Shown here: in pieces, positions 17,454 through 27,968 of the stretch
How positions within the stretch are numbered: the stretch's first letter is position 1
How the letters are laid out: every line of letters begins with the position of its first letter
NCBI RefSeq assembly: GCF_014201615.1
Contig: NZ_JACHEU010000001.1
Coordinates: 1,879,631 to 1,943,630, forward strand
Direction: 5' to 3'
Source: Aquamicrobium lusatiense
GTDB taxonomy: Bacteria; Pseudomonadota; Alphaproteobacteria; Rhizobiales; Rhizobiaceae
Length of the DNA stretch: 64,000 nt
The notes under the pieces: generated by a model
The model's database searches: none
Told to the model about the DNA's origin: nothing
What the model saw: only the letters and a program-made list of their open reading frames with translations
Translations under genes and position numbers: made by a program

Positions 17454-18260
17454 TCAGTCGCCGGCCACGAAGAACGCCCAGCGTCCCTCCGGCGTGATGC
17501 CGAGGCGATAGAAGATATAGGCGCCGAACTGCTGCATGTCCTCGTAATCGCCGGCGGTGACGATCTTGAACAGCTCGACCCGCTGGCGCGGATCCAGCTT
17601 TTCGAGCGGCACGGCGAAGAAATAGGGCCAGACATAGAGTTCCTGCGGCGTGCCTGCTTCCGTGTGCACGAAGCCGGCGCTCAGCACCTCTTCCATGATC
17701 GCCAGAATTTCCTGGCCCTCGCTGTCTCCCGACAGGCCCTTCAGGAATTCGATCGGATCGCCTTCGACTTCGGTGAGGGAAAGCTGTGTGCCGCTATCCC
17801 CGGTGCCGACCAGCGGCCTCAGCTTGTTGATGTCGCCGGTCTTGCAGGCTTCGAGAATGAGGCCGTGCATGCGCCGGACAGGTTCAGGCAGGCGCTGAAG
17901 ATCGTAGATGATCTCCGGCAGGGGTGTGTCTCCCGTATTTTCGGCCTGCCCTTCGTCATCTTCGCCATCCTGTGACGGCGATTGCGCGTCACCCGGCTTC
18001 TCCGCGCCGCCGGATGGCGGCTGGGAGGTGTGGATGGGATCGGGGATCGGGACCGTCGCGGGCGATGAGTCGTCCGAACCGGCTGGTGCGGAAAGAGGCG
18101 GAGGCAGTTCTTCGCGCTTGATCTCGCTGAGTGCAAAGGCGGATGGGATCGTTGCCACAAGTGCCGTGGTGGTCAGCACTGAAAAGCCCAGAGCACATAC
18201 GGCAAGCCTGAGCACAGAGGTCTTGCCGGAAAGTCGAAGTTTCAAGGTCCGCATCTCCAT
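17454..18260 (-). CDS. Conserved exported protein of unknown function
   Basis: About 268 residues with a basic N-terminus, a hydrophobic segment (LAVCALGFSVLTTTALVATI) and an AFAL-type signal peptidase site, so probably periplasmic. Residues about 45-110 are a Pro/Ser/Asp/Glu-rich linker; the C-terminal 150 residues form a soluble domain with PEPVRRMHGLILEAC and YVWPYFFAVPLEKL, which resembles conserved rhizobial hypothetical proteins with no known function. The start is uncertain: the frame is open from 18299, and ATGs at 18260 and 18254 precede the signal peptide. Isolated on the minus strand, with about 120 bases to ygfZ. Confidence 0.7.
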   Translation of the reverse strand: MEMRTLKLRLSGKTSVLRLAVCALGFSVLTTTALVATIPSAFALSEIKREELPPPLSAPAGSDDSSPATVPIPDPIHTSQPPSGGAEKPGDAQSPSQDGEDDEGQAENTGDTPLPEIIYDLQRLPEPVRRMHGLILEACKTGDINKLRPLVGTGDSGTQLSLTEVEGDPIEFLKGLSGDSEGQEILAIMEEVLSAGFVHTEAGTPQELYVWPYFFAVPLEKLDPRQRVELFKIVTAGDYEDMQQFGAYIFYRLGITPEGRWAFFVAGD

Positions 18261-18394
18261 GTCCAGCCGGATGATGCCCCACCGCGCCAGTTGCGTCAAA
18301 GTCCGTATCGGCTTCCGGACAAGACTTGCAGATAAAGACGCTGTGGGGAAGCGTATGGAGCGGGCTCGGGCCGCGATACGATTCGGAAGCGGTA

Positions 18395-18652
18395 TCAGTG
18401 ACGCATGCGATGCGGCTCGAAAGCGCCGCCGATCACCTTTTCACGCATCCGGTCCAGCATGCTCAGCGCCGCCTTCTCGCCATTGGCGCGCAGCATCTCG
18501 CAGAATGCGGTCTCCAGCGCAGCCTCGGCGATGATCTCAGGCTCGATACCGGCCGAAAGGCCTTCGGCCCAGGCTTCGTTATGGCTTTCGACGGCGGTCA
18601 GGCGTTTTTCTTCCCTGACGATGGCGTCGATGTCACTGATACTGTGTTCCAT
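18395..18652 (-). CDS. Small conserved hypothetical protein
   Basis: An 85-residue soluble, helical, acidic protein (MEHSISDIDAIVREEKRL... ending EPHRMRH). No transmembrane segment, signal peptide or metal motif. The ATG at 18652 is preceded by AGGGTGAG; a GTG at 18661 would add three residues. Codon use matches neighbours and similar short proteins are familiar from Rhizobiales, so it is probably real, but I cannot name a family. Confidence 0.6.
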   Translation of the reverse strand: MEHSISDIDAIVREEKRLTAVESHNEAWAEGLSAGIEPEIIAEAALETAFCEMLRANGEKAALSMLDRMREKVIGGAFEPHRMRH

Positions 18653-18790
18653 ACGCAACACTCACCCTGTTCAAGCAACGATCCTTCAAATTAGGATCAA
18701 AGTTGAAACGTCCCTTTAATGTCCCATTAAGACTTCTAGCATGCCTTCCCGGATTTGTGCGGGCGCTTTGCCGGAAAAGTTAATGGTTTC

Positions 18791-19168
18791 CTAATTGCCG
18801 TAGCGCGAGGCGATGTCCCGGGTCAACGCCTCACCTTCCTTCATGTACCGATTGATGGCCGCTATGGCCGAAGGCGTGCAGCTTTTGTAGGTTTCGCCGA
18901 AACTGCGATAGCCCCGGTTGAAGGAGGCGATGAAGCGCGCGCGCCGCTCCGGATCGGGATTTTCCGATTCGAGCAGCTTTTCCATGCTGTTGCGCCACTC
19001 CGAACCGTCCTCACCGCACAGATTGCGCAGGAAATGCAGCGAGCCGAATATTTCGGCAAGGCGCATGAGGCCGGGCTCGAAAGGGGCTTCCGCCGCGGGG
19101 GCAGGCGTGGCTGCCAGCATGCACGACATGGAAAGGCAGACGGCAACGGAATGGACAAGGCGTTTCAT
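18791..19168 (-). CDS. TIGR02301-family exported protein
   Basis: A 125-residue protein with a clear signal peptide (MKRLVHSVAVCLSMSCMLAA, cleavage near APAAEA). The mature part has RLAEIFGSLHFLRNLC and FNRGYRSFGETYKSC, which correspond to the TIGR02301 family of alphaproteobacterial periplasmic proteins of unknown function; two conserved cysteines could form a disulfide. Its ATG overlaps the stop of the upstream NUDIX gene by 4 bases (ATGA), so the two are coupled. Confidence 0.8.
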   Translation of the reverse strand: MKRLVHSVAVCLSMSCMLAATPAPAAEAPFEPGLMRLAEIFGSLHFLRNLCGEDGSEWRNSMEKLLESENPDPERRARFIASFNRGYRSFGETYKSCTPSAIAAINRYMKEGEALTRDIASRYGN

Positions 19169-19614
19169 GATGCTGCCTCGCCGGACAATATGTCGCGCAC
19201 CGGCCTGGTTCCGGCGAGCAGTTCCTCGGCCACTTCCATCACCGAAGCGGCCAGCGGCAGGGCGCGCATGTCGTCCAGCGAATAGAAGGCGGCACTTGCA
19301 GCGTCGTCGCCCGCCACCGCTTCGCCACCCGCATAGGCGGCCGCGAACACGGTGAGGCGATAGTCGACCGGATGGTTGTCGGAAGCACCGTCGATGAAGA
19401 TGGTGCGCACCGGCCTGTAGCCGGTTCCCTCCAGCGCTGTTTCTTCGGCGAGTTCGCGGCGCGCAGCCTCCTCCGGTGTCTCGCCCGGCTCCTGCTTGCC
19501 GCCGGGAAAGGCATAGAGACCCTGCGAGGGCGCCCGGCCGCGCTTCACCAGCAGCACGGTGTCGCCGCGCACGAGCGCGACGGATACGGCTGGGATTTCC
19601 GGCAATGTCGTCAT
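19165..19614 (-). CDS. NUDIX hydrolase
   Basis: A 149-residue NUDIX protein. The Nudix box runs from GGKQEPGETPEEAARRELAE to the ETAL that follows, with all the acidic metal ligands (GX5EX7REXXEEXXX pattern). Members hydrolyse nucleoside diphosphates linked to other groups; substrate is not deducible, though the small size and the surrounding ALVRGDTVLLVKRG strand resemble ADP-ribose or dNTP pyrophosphatases. Coupled to the TIGR02301 gene downstream. Confidence 0.87.
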   Translation of the reverse strand: MTTLPEIPAVSVALVRGDTVLLVKRGRAPSQGLYAFPGGKQEPGETPEEAARRELAEETALEGTGYRPVRTIFIDGASDNHPVDYRLTVFAAAYAGGEAVAGDDAASAAFYSLDDMRALPLAASVMEVAEELLAGTRPVRDILSGEAAS

Positions 19615-19744
19615 CTCGCCAATGTCATCATGTTGCAGCTGCGCCGAACTGTTCTTGTGGAAGGAGCGCCTGTGGCTGCTTTAGCGGTTGCACGCGCCCT
19701 GATCCATGCCCACCTTGGCTGTACAGCAGAAAAAGGGTGCATTC

Positions 19745-20539
19745 ATGTGCGGGCGCTTTGCGCTGACAGCAACCGCCGACCAGACCGCCGCTTTTCTCGG
19801 TGTCGGCGAGTTGCACGATTTTCCGGCGCGCTACAACATCGCGCCGACACAGCCGATCCTGATGGCGCTGGCGGCTCCCACGCGTCCGCCCGGCTCCAAC
19901 CTGCCTGATCGCGAGGCTTTGCTGGTGCGCTGGGGGCTGATCCCTTCCTGGGTGAAGGATACGCGCGGCTTTCCCCTGCTCATCAATGCCCGCTCGGAGG
20001 AGGCGGCCACAAAACCCTCGTTCCGCACCGCGATGCGCCATCGGCGCGCTCTGGTGCCGGCCTCCGGTTTCTATGAGTGGAAACAATCCGGGACGGGTAA
20101 GGGGCAGGCTTACTGGCTGCGCCCGCGCGATGGCGGCCTCGTCGCTTTCGCGGCGTTGATGGAGCCTTACTCGGAGCCGGGCGGATCGGAGATCGATACG
20201 GGAGCCTTGCTCACCACATCCGCCAATTCGGCAATTGCGCATATTCACCATCGCATGCCGGTCGTGATCGGGGAGAAGGACTTTGCGCGCTGGCTGGATT
20301 GCCGCACACAGGAACCGAGGGATGTGGCCGATCTGATGAAGCCGGCCGATCCGGATTTCTTCGAAGCTGTTCCGGTCTCCAGTCTTGTCAACAAGGTGAG
20401 CAATACGGGTCCGGAAATACAGGAAGCAGTCGAAGAGCAGAAAGCTGTTCCCGAACAGGGGAGCTCTTCCAAAGACAAGTCCGGTCCGGAGAGCTCCGGC
20501 AACAAGAAGCCGGGTGACGCGCAGATGTCATTATTTTGA
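19745..20539 (+). CDS. yedK: SOS response-associated protein YedK/HMCES (abasic-site DNA crosslinker)
   Basis: SRAP-domain proteins form a thiazolidine crosslink with abasic sites in single-stranded DNA through the N-terminal cysteine, shielding them. Here the protein begins MCGRFAL, so Cys2 would be exposed after Met removal; RYNIAPTQ, VRWGLIPSWVKD, INARSEE, VPASGFYEW (Glu) and HHRMPVVI are the other family blocks. The start at 19745 is fixed by the need for Cys2. The last 45 or so residues form a polar, Ser/Lys/Glu-rich tail beyond the core domain, ending MSLF. No LexA box could be assigned in the 130-base upstream gap. Confidence 0.92.
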   Translation: MCGRFALTATADQTAAFLGVGELHDFPARYNIAPTQPILMALAAPTRPPGSNLPDREALLVRWGLIPSWVKDTRGFPLLINARSEEAATKPSFRTAMRHRRALVPASGFYEWKQSGTGKGQAYWLRPRDGGLVAFAALMEPYSEPGGSEIDTGALLTTSANSAIAHIHHRMPVVIGEKDFARWLDCRTQEPRDVADLMKPADPDFFEAVPVSSLVNKVSNTGPEIQEAVEEQKAVPEQGSSSKDKSGPESSGNKKPGDAQMSLF

Positions 20540-20629
20540 CCAGATAGTAAAAATCCGGCCATCATGCAGATGCGCAAGCCTTCGCCATGATGAATGCCGT
20601 CAGGACCGCTGCATGGCGGGCCTGAGTAA

Positions 20630-20782
20630 TCACGCCGGGCGCGGCGAGATGAACTTCTGGACCGGCTTCTTCTTCTTGCTCATGTGCATGAGCGCGGCTG
20701 CAACGGCTGCCGGGCCGATGGCGCGGTACTGATTTGCCAGAACCGGTCGTTCAGGTTGCTTTTGCTGCGGCTTTTTCGACAT
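20630..20782 (-). CDS. Small basic protein, hypothetical (50 residues)
   Basis: An open frame from ATG at 20782 to TGA at 20630 with GGGGAAG seven bases upstream. The product is very basic at both ends (MSKKPQQKQ at the start, MSKKKKPVQKF near the end) with a short Ala-rich central segment (AIGPAAVAAALMHM) that could be an amphipathic helix. The pattern resembles short basic conserved proteins of Rhizobiales, but I cannot name a family. The ribosome binding site and coding-like third positions support it; its short length keeps confidence moderate. Confidence 0.5.
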   Translation of the reverse strand: MSKKPQQKQPERPVLANQYRAIGPAAVAAALMHMSKKKKPVQKFISPRPA

Positions 20783-21164
20783 TTTTCTTCCCCGATGCCG
20801 AGATTAACTTGTACTTCCAGTAAATGATACCTGATTCCGTCGAAATAGTGGCGTGACGGTGCGTTCTTTTGGACTTCTTTCAGGCTCTGATTACATGTTT
20901 AATAAAATCTTTCATTGTCGCCGCTGAGGCGTGCCTGCCCTGCATTTTCGTCGGGCGTTGCGGCTTGACGGCAACAGAATCGAAGGCGATAAAGCCCGCA
21001 TGAAGATGTCCTTCGCCATTTGTGGCATTTCGATTATTGGCTAGCCGCGCGCTGGCCCGGACGTTTTCGCCCCATCTTCCTTTCAGATCGGACAAACGAC
21101 CCGGCCAGCAGGCTGAAGGGCAACCGCGTGTCTGATTGAGCCGGCGATGCCGGGAAGGGGAAGA
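20783..21164. other. Non-coding stretch between the small basic gene and cysS
   Basis: No convincing gene or structured RNA was seen in these 382 bases. The part from about 20800 to 20920 is more AT-rich than its surroundings. A promoter-like pair for cysS lies at 20965-20993, leaving a leader of about 165 bases. Confidence 0.5.
20965..20993 (+). promoter_or_regulatory. Sigma-70-like promoter for cysS
   Basis: TTGACG (20965-20970) and GATAAA (20988-20993) with a 17-base spacer form the best promoter match upstream of cysS. Confidence 0.42.
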
Positions 21165-22640
21165 ATGTCTGCAACAGCCAGTGGCCTGCGCCTGACCAAC
21201 ACGCTCACCCGCACGAAGGAGGATTTTTCTCCGATCGATGCCTCGAACGTGCGCATGTATGTGTGCGGCCCGACCGTCTATGACTTCGCCCATATCGGCA
21301 ATGCGCGCCCGGTCATCGTCTTCGATGTGCTCTACCGGCTGCTGCGCCACATCTATGGCGCGGATCACGTCATCTATGTGCGCAACATCACCGACGTGGA
21401 CGACAAGATCAACGCGCGCGCTTTGCGCGATTTCGGCGATGATATCGCCGCCGGCCGCCTCACCCTCAACGAAGCCATCCGCAAGGTGACGGAAAAGACC
21501 GCCGACCAGTTCCACAAAGACGTGAAGGCGCTCGGTTGCCTGCCGCCGACTTTCGAGCCGCGCGCGACCGAATTCGTGCAGCCCCGCGAGGACGGGCGCA
21601 CCGACATGATCGGCCTGATTCAATCTCTCATCGAACGCGGCCATGCCTATGAAGCGGCAGGGGAAGTTCTGTTCGACACCGCCTCCATGCCGGATTACGG
21701 CGAACTCTCGAAGCGCCCTCTGGACGAGCAGCAGGCGGGCGCGCGCATCGCCGTCGACACGCACAAGAAGAACCCGCAGGACTTCGTGCTGTGGAAGCTT
21801 TCCTCGCCCGAGGAACCCGGTTGGGAGAGCCCGTGGGGCCAGGAGGCGTGGACAGCCGCAGGCTGGACGGGGAAACCGAAGGGCCGGCCGGGCTGGCACA
21901 TCGAGTGCTCGGCCATGTCGTCGGCCTATCTCGGCGAGATCTTCGACATTCACGGCGGCGGGCTCGATCTGATCTTTCCGCACCATGAGAACGAGATCGC
22001 GCAGTCGCGCTGCGCGCACGGCACCTCCGTCATGGCCAATTACTGGATGCACAACGGCTTCCTGCAGGTGGAAGGGCAGAAGATGTCGAAGAGCCTCGGC
22101 AACTTCTTCACCATCCGCGAACTGCTGGAAACCGATAGCTTCGGTGGCCGCGAATGGCCGGGCGAGGTGCTGCGGCTGGCCATGCTGATGACGCATTACC
22201 GCGAGCCGATCGATTTCGCCGTGCGCAAGCTGGAGGAAGCGGAAAACACGCTGCGCAAATGGAAACGCGCCGCCGATCTGGCTTCCGCTTCCGCCGTAGA
22301 AATTCCGGCCGAAGTCATTGCCGCGCTGTCGGACGACCTCGCGACCTATTCCGCCTTCCAGTTTCTGACGCAACTGGCGGGAGACGCGATCGATGGCAAC
22401 GAAAGCGCCGCGGCTTCTTTGCGTGCCGCACTTGAGTTTCTCGGCTTCGATGTCAGCGCCGAGGTGGACAAGGCTGCCGTGGATGAGGCGATTGCCGCCC
22501 GCCTTGCCTTCATTGCACAGAAGAACTGGGCCGAGGCCGACCGCATCCGCGACGAATTGCTGGGGCAGGGCGTGCAACTGAAGGATGGCAAGGACCCTGC
22601 CACCGGCGAACGCATCACGACATGGGAGGTGAAGCGATGA
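21165..22640 (+). CDS. cysS: Cysteinyl-tRNA synthetase
   Basis: CysS charges tRNA-Cys. Class I signatures are HIGN (in [10 protein letters not shown]) and KMSKS (in [10 protein letters not shown]); the zinc site that selects cysteine uses the early Cys in YVCGPTVYD and later Cys/His in [10 protein letters not shown] and FPHHENE. The ATG at 21165 has AGGGGAAG just upstream and is preferred over the ATG six codons earlier; the product is 491 residues. The gene ends in an ATGA overlap with the VOC gene, starting a chain of tightly spaced or overlapping genes through to the iminopeptidase. Confidence 0.97.
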   Translation: MSATASGLRLTNTLTRTKEDFSPIDASNVRMYVCGPTVYDFAHIGNARPVIVFDVLYRLLRHIYGADHVIYVRNITDVDDKINARALRDFGDDIAAGRLTLNEAIRKVTEKTADQFHKDVKALGCLPPTFEPRATEFVQPREDGRTDMIGLIQSLIERGHAYEAAGEVLFDTASMPDYGELSKRPLDEQQAGARIAVDTHKKNPQDFVLWKLSSPEEPGWESPWGQEAWTAAGWTGKPKGRPGWHIECSAMSSAYLGEIFDIHGGGLDLIFPHHENEIAQSRCAHGTSVMANYWMHNGFLQVEGQKMSKSLGNFFTIRELLETDSFGGREWPGEVLRLAMLMTHYREPIDFAVRKLEEAENTLRKWKRAADLASASAVEIPAEVIAALSDDLATYSAFQFLTQLAGDAIDGNESAAASLRAALEFLGFDVSAEVDKAAVDEAIAARLAFIAQKNWAEADRIRDELLGQGVQLKDGKDPATGERITTWEVKR

Positions 22641-23020
22641 TCGACCATACCGGAATAGCAGTGACCGATTTCGAGGCCTCGCGAAAGTTTTACGATGCGG
22701 CGCTGGAGCCGCTTGGCGCTTCTCTGGTGATGACGGTGCCCGAGGAATTCACCGGCGGCCTGAAGGTGGCCGGCTATGGCTATGACCGGCCCCAGTTCTG
22801 GCTGCACGAGGCGAAGGAGGCCGGTCCCGGCCGTCACTACGCCTTCACCGCCGACAAGCGCGCGGAAGTCGATGCGTTCTATGAGGCAGCTATGGCTGCG
22901 GGCGGAACCGACAACGGCGCGCCGGGCGTGCGCGAGCACTATCACCCGAATTATTACGGCGCCTTTGTTCTCGATCCAGACGGCAACAATATCGAGGCCG
23001 TCTGCCATCATCCGGAGTGA
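22637..23020 (+). CDS. VOC (glyoxalase/dioxygenase-like) family protein
   Basis: A 127-residue vicinal-oxygen-chelate protein: [20 protein letters not shown] opens with the metal-binding His, and the second half ends [18 protein letters not shown] with the C-terminal Glu ligand. This pattern is typical of small lactoylglutathione-lyase-like proteins. The true substrate is unknown. Starts at 22637, overlapping the cysS stop by four bases. Confidence 0.86.
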   Translation: MIDHTGIAVTDFEASRKFYDAALEPLGASLVMTVPEEFTGGLKVAGYGYDRPQFWLHEAKEAGPGRHYAFTADKRAEVDAFYEAAMAAGGTDNGAPGVREHYHPNYYGAFVLDPDGNNIEAVCHHPE

Positions 23021-23025
23021 CGTCC

Positions 23026-24476
<1,451 letters not shown>

Positions 24477-24539
24477 GCGCAGGAATTTCTACCAACTTCC
24501 GGCCGGAATCCGGTTCGGGGGCAGGCAAAGAGCAGGGCA

Positions 24540-26153
24540 ATGAAAGAGCGACTTTACCTCTACGATACGACTTTGCGTGATGGCCAGCAGACGCCGGGCA
24601 TCGATTTCTCGGTCGAGGACAAGATCGCCATTGCCCGCATGCTGGATGAATTCGGCCTCGATTATGTTGAAGGCGGCTATCCGGGGGCCAACCCGACGGA
24701 CACCGCATTCTTCACGGAGAAGCGCACCCGGCATGCGCGCTTCTCCGCCTTCGGCATGACGAAGCGCGTTGGCGTCTCCGCCTCGAACGATCCGGGTCTG
24801 GCGCTGCTTCTGCAATCGCGTTCGGACGTGGTCTGCTATGTCGCAAAAAGCTCGCAATATCAGGTGCGCGTGGCGCTGGGCTGCACGGACGAGGAAAATC
24901 TCGATGCCATCCGCGCTTCCGTCGAGGCGGCGATCGCCGCCGGCAAGGAAGCGATCATCGATTGCGAACACTTCTTCGACGGCTTCAAGGCCAATGCGGA
25001 TTACACGCTGGCCTGCGCCCTCACCGCTTTCGAGGCGGGCGCGCGCTGGGTGGTGCTGTGCGACACCAATGGCGGCACCCAGCCGGCGGAAGTGCGCGAG
25101 ATCGTCGGCAAGGTCATCGCGGCCGGCATTCCCGGAAGCCATCTCGGCATCCATGCCCATGACGATACGGGGCAGGCGGTGGCCAACTCGCTGGCCGCGG
25201 TCGAGGCCGGCGCGCGGCAGATCCAGGGAACCCTCAACGGCATCGGCGAGCGCTGCGGCAATGCCAATCTCGTCACCCTGATCCCGACGCTTGCCCTGAA
25301 GCCAAACTATGCGGATCGCTTCGAGACCGGGATCACGCCGGAGCGGCTGGCGACGATCGCGCATCTGTCGCGTTCGTTCGACGAGCTTCTGAACCGTGCC
25401 CCCAATGCGCAGGCCCCCTATGTCGGTGCTTCCGCATTCGCCACCAAGGCCGGCATCCATGCCTCGGCGCTGGCCAAGGAGCCGAGCACCTACGAACATG
25501 TCGAGCCCGAAAGCATCGGCAATCGCCGCAAGGTGATGGTGTCGGATCAGGGCGGAAAGGCCAATTTCATCGCCGAGCTCAAGCGGCGCGGCATCGAGGT
25601 ATCGCGTGACGATTCGCGGCTGGATACGCTGATCGCCATGGTCAAGGAGCGTGAGGCGGAAGGTTATGCCTATGAGGGGGCGGACGCCAGCTTCGAGCTG
25701 CTGGCCCGCCGCACGCTTGGCACTGTGCCGGATTTCTTCAGCGTCGAAAGCTTCCGCTGCATGGTGGAGCGCCGTTTCGACGTAAACGGCCAGATCAAGA
25801 CCGTTTCCGAAGCCATCGTGAAAGTGGTGGTGGAAGGGGAGGTGCGCATGTCCGTGGCTGAAGGGCATGGCCCGGTCAATGCGCTCGACATCGCGCTGCG
25901 CAAGGATCTCGGCCGCTATCAGAGCGAGATCGAGGATCTGGAGCTTGTCGATTACAAGGTGCGCATCCTCAACGGCGGCACCGAGGCCATCACCCGCGTG
26001 CTGATCGAATCGCAGGATGCAAGCGGCGCGCGCTGGTGGACGGTGGGCGTATCCGACAACGTCATAGACGCATCGTTTCAGGCGCTGATGGATTCCATCG
26101 TCTTCAAGCTGATGAAGAACCGTGAACTCGCCGGGCTGGTTGCCGCCGAGTAG
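24540..26153 (+). CDS. cimA: (R)-citramalate synthase
   Basis: CimA condenses pyruvate and acetyl-CoA to (R)-citramalate, giving 2-oxobutanoate and isoleucine without threonine. The 537-residue protein begins with the TIM-barrel signature YDTTLRDGQQTPGIDFSVED, has the metal-binding HAHDDTGQAVANS and the GTLNGIGERCGNANL motif, and a C-terminal LeuA-type regulatory dimer domain (VNALDIALRKDLGRY), where isoleucine feedback normally acts. The GQQTPG wording separates it from isopropylmalate (LeuA) and homocitrate synthases. It stands 63 bases after pip and no leader peptide was recognised. Confidence 0.94.
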   Translation: MKERLYLYDTTLRDGQQTPGIDFSVEDKIAIARMLDEFGLDYVEGGYPGANPTDTAFFTEKRTRHARFSAFGMTKRVGVSASNDPGLALLLQSRSDVVCYVAKSSQYQVRVALGCTDEENLDAIRASVEAAIAAGKEAIIDCEHFFDGFKANADYTLACALTAFEAGARWVVLCDTNGGTQPAEVREIVGKVIAAGIPGSHLGIHAHDDTGQAVANSLAAVEAGARQIQGTLNGIGERCGNANLVTLIPTLALKPNYADRFETGITPERLATIAHLSRSFDELLNRAPNAQAPYVGASAFATKAGIHASALAKEPSTYEHVEPESIGNRRKVMVSDQGGKANFIAELKRRGIEVSRDDSRLDTLIAMVKEREAEGYAYEGADASFELLARRTLGTVPDFFSVESFRCMVERRFDVNGQIKTVSEAIVKVVVEGEVRMSVAEGHGPVNALDIALRKDLGRYQSEIEDLELVDYKVRILNGGTEAITRVLIESQDASGARWWTVGVSDNVIDASFQALMDSIVFKLMKNRELAGLVAAE

Positions 26154-26256
26154 GGAAGGCTCGCGTCGCCTGCGTTGATCCATCAACGAAAGACGATTGA
26201 ACCATGAGAAGTTTGAAATGGTTCTGTCCGTCGGGCGGGTCCATATGGTCGGCATG

Positions 26257-27180
26257 AGCATTGAAGCGATTGAAAAGCCGGGCGAGACCGACGTAACTGC
26301 CAGACGCGGCTTCGCGCTGGGGCTGGGAGCCTATTTCCTGTGGGGGCTGCTGCCGATCTACATGAAATGGGTGGCGCACCTTCCGCTGATGGAGGTCGTC
26401 GCCAACCGCGTGATCTGGTCGCTGCCTATTGCGGCGGCCGCGTTGGTCTGGCTCAGGCGCACGGCAGACTTCAAGGTGGCGATACGCTCGCCGCGCCTGA
26501 TGGCGATGGCAGCCCTCACAGCCACCATCATCACCTTCAACTGGAGCCTTTATGTATGGGCGATCGCCACTGACCGCGCGATCGAAACAGCGCTTGGCTA
26601 TTACATCAATCCGCTGGTGAATGTGCTGATCGGCGCGGTGATGCTTGGAGAGCGCCTGAACAGGGTGCAGACGCTTGCGGTTGGGCTCGCCACTGTCGCT
26701 GTCGCTATCCTCACTTATGAGACCGGCACCTTGCCGTGGGTATCTCTGGCGCTGGCATTTTCGTTTGCCGCCTACGGCTACTTCCGCAAAACACTCCCGC
26801 TGGGCCCCAGTCAGGGGTTTCTGCTGGAGGTCCTGATCCTTTCTGTTCCGGCTTCCATATATCTTGTCTGGCTGAATGCGAGCGGTTCCGGACACATGGT
26901 TTCAAGCAGTTGGCTGGATACGCTGTTGTTGCTTGGCTGCGGCCCGATCACTGCGATTCCGCTTCTGATGTTTGCCTTCGGCGCCAAGGCGCTGCGCCTG
27001 TCGACGCTGGGGCTGATGCAATACATCGCCCCGACCATGGTGTTCCTGATTGCCGTGTTCGTTTTCCACGAGCCGTTCGGCAGTGCCCAGCTTGCAGCTT
27101 TTGCGCTGATCTGGTTTGCGCTTGCGATCTACACCTGGTCTACCCTGCGGGAAAACAGAGCCGCTACATCTTCTCGATAA
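26257..27180 (+). CDS. rarD: RarD/EamA-family transporter
   Basis: A DMT-superfamily inner-membrane protein of about 307 residues with around ten hydrophobic helices and the RarD pattern GAYFLWGLLPIYMKW, VIWSLP, FNWSLYVWA, ALGYYINPLVNVL and QYIAPTMVFL. RarD was named in E. coli for a supposed chloramphenicol sensitivity; its real substrate is unknown. The start is uncertain: ATG at 26257 (MSIEAIEK) is preferred, with other in-frame starts at 26218 and 26248. Its last 17 bases overlap the convergent LOG gene. Confidence 0.9.
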   Translation, partial: SIEAIEKPGETDVTARRGFALGLGAYFLWGLLPIYMKWVAHLPLMEVVANRVIWSLPIAAAALVWLRRTADFKVAIRSPRLMAMAALTATIITFNWSLYVWAIATDRAIETALGYYINPLVNVLIGAVMLGERLNRVQTLAVGLATVAVAILTYETGTLPWVSLALAFSFAAYGYFRKTLPLGPSQGFLLEVLILSVPASIYLVWLNASGSGHMVSSSWLDTLLLLGCGPITAIPLLMFAFGAKALRLSTLGLMQYIAPTMVFLIAVFVFHEPFGSAQLAAFALIWFALAIYTWSTLRENRAATSSR

Positions 27181-27775
27181 TGGATGGCACGCCCTCGGCG
27201 GGCGTGCCTGTCGCCGATGCGGCGGACAGGATGGTCGGCACGATGGCTTCGACGTCTTCGACGACGAGCGGGCGCACGTGATGCGCGGTATGGATGAAGC
27301 CTTCATCGCGCATATGGTCGAGAAGCGCGATCATCGGGCTCCAGAACCCGCCGATGCTGGCGAAGACCATGGGCTTGCGGTGATGGCCAAGCTGGGCCCA
27401 GGTCATCATCTCCACGATTTCCTCGACAGTTCCGATGCCGCCCGGCAGGGCGACAAAAGCATCTGACTCCTCGAACATGCGCTGCTTGCGCTGGTGCATA
27501 TTGTCGGTGATGACGACCTCGTCCAGCCGGTCCAGTCCGGTTTCGGTTGCTTCCTTGTTCATCAGGAAGCGCGGAATGATGCCAAGCACCTTGCCGCCCG
27601 CGCGCATGGAACCTTCGGCCACCGCACCCATGATGCCCTTCGTGCCGCCGCCATAGACGAGACGCAGGTTGGACTGGGCCAGAGCGCGACCGAGCGCGCG
27701 CCCGGCTTCGACATAGGCTTTGTCGTTGCCCGGAGAAGAGCCACAGTAAACGCAGACGGATCGAATCGTGTTCAT
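27164..27775 (-). CDS. LOG family protein (putative cytokinin riboside 5'-monophosphate phosphoribohydrolase)
   Basis: A 203-residue Rossmann-like protein with the diagnostic PGGIGTVEEIVEM motif near residue 110 and VCVYCGSSPG at the start, so family TIGR00730/LOG. Plant and bacterial members release free bases such as cytokinins or other purines from nucleoside 5'-monophosphates. In a rhizobial background cytokinin-like activity is possible but nucleotide salvage or quality control is equally so. Overlaps rarD at the 3' end. Confidence 0.92.
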   Translation of the reverse strand: MNTIRSVCVYCGSSPGNDKAYVEAGRALGRALAQSNLRLVYGGGTKGIMGAVAEGSMRAGGKVLGIIPRFLMNKEATETGLDRLDEVVITDNMHQRKQRMFEESDAFVALPGGIGTVEEIVEMMTWAQLGHHRKPMVFASIGGFWSPMIALLDHMRDEGFIHTAHHVRPLVVEDVEAIVPTILSAASATGTPAEGVPSIIEKM

Positions 27776-27968
27776 AACGGATTGGTGCTAGGGCTTTGTG
27801 TATGGGTCAACCCTGTTCCTGTGTTTTTCTTGTCGGTACATGCAAAACAGGCTAGATCGCAGCGGAACAGGATCTTCCGGACTGTACCGGTAAAGGTCTT
27901 GCGCCGACGAAGATCGGGTGTGATCGGATGTCATCACGCGACCGGGGACAGAGGGGCCGGACAGGACA

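Noticed and set aside
20880..22577. 565-codon minus-strand frame opposite cysS
   Set aside because: Composition is shadow-like and cysS has all class I synthetase motifs on the plus strand.
26154..26256. Possible leader peptide or attenuator between cimA and rarD
   Set aside because: No run of branched-chain codons and no terminator hairpin was seen.
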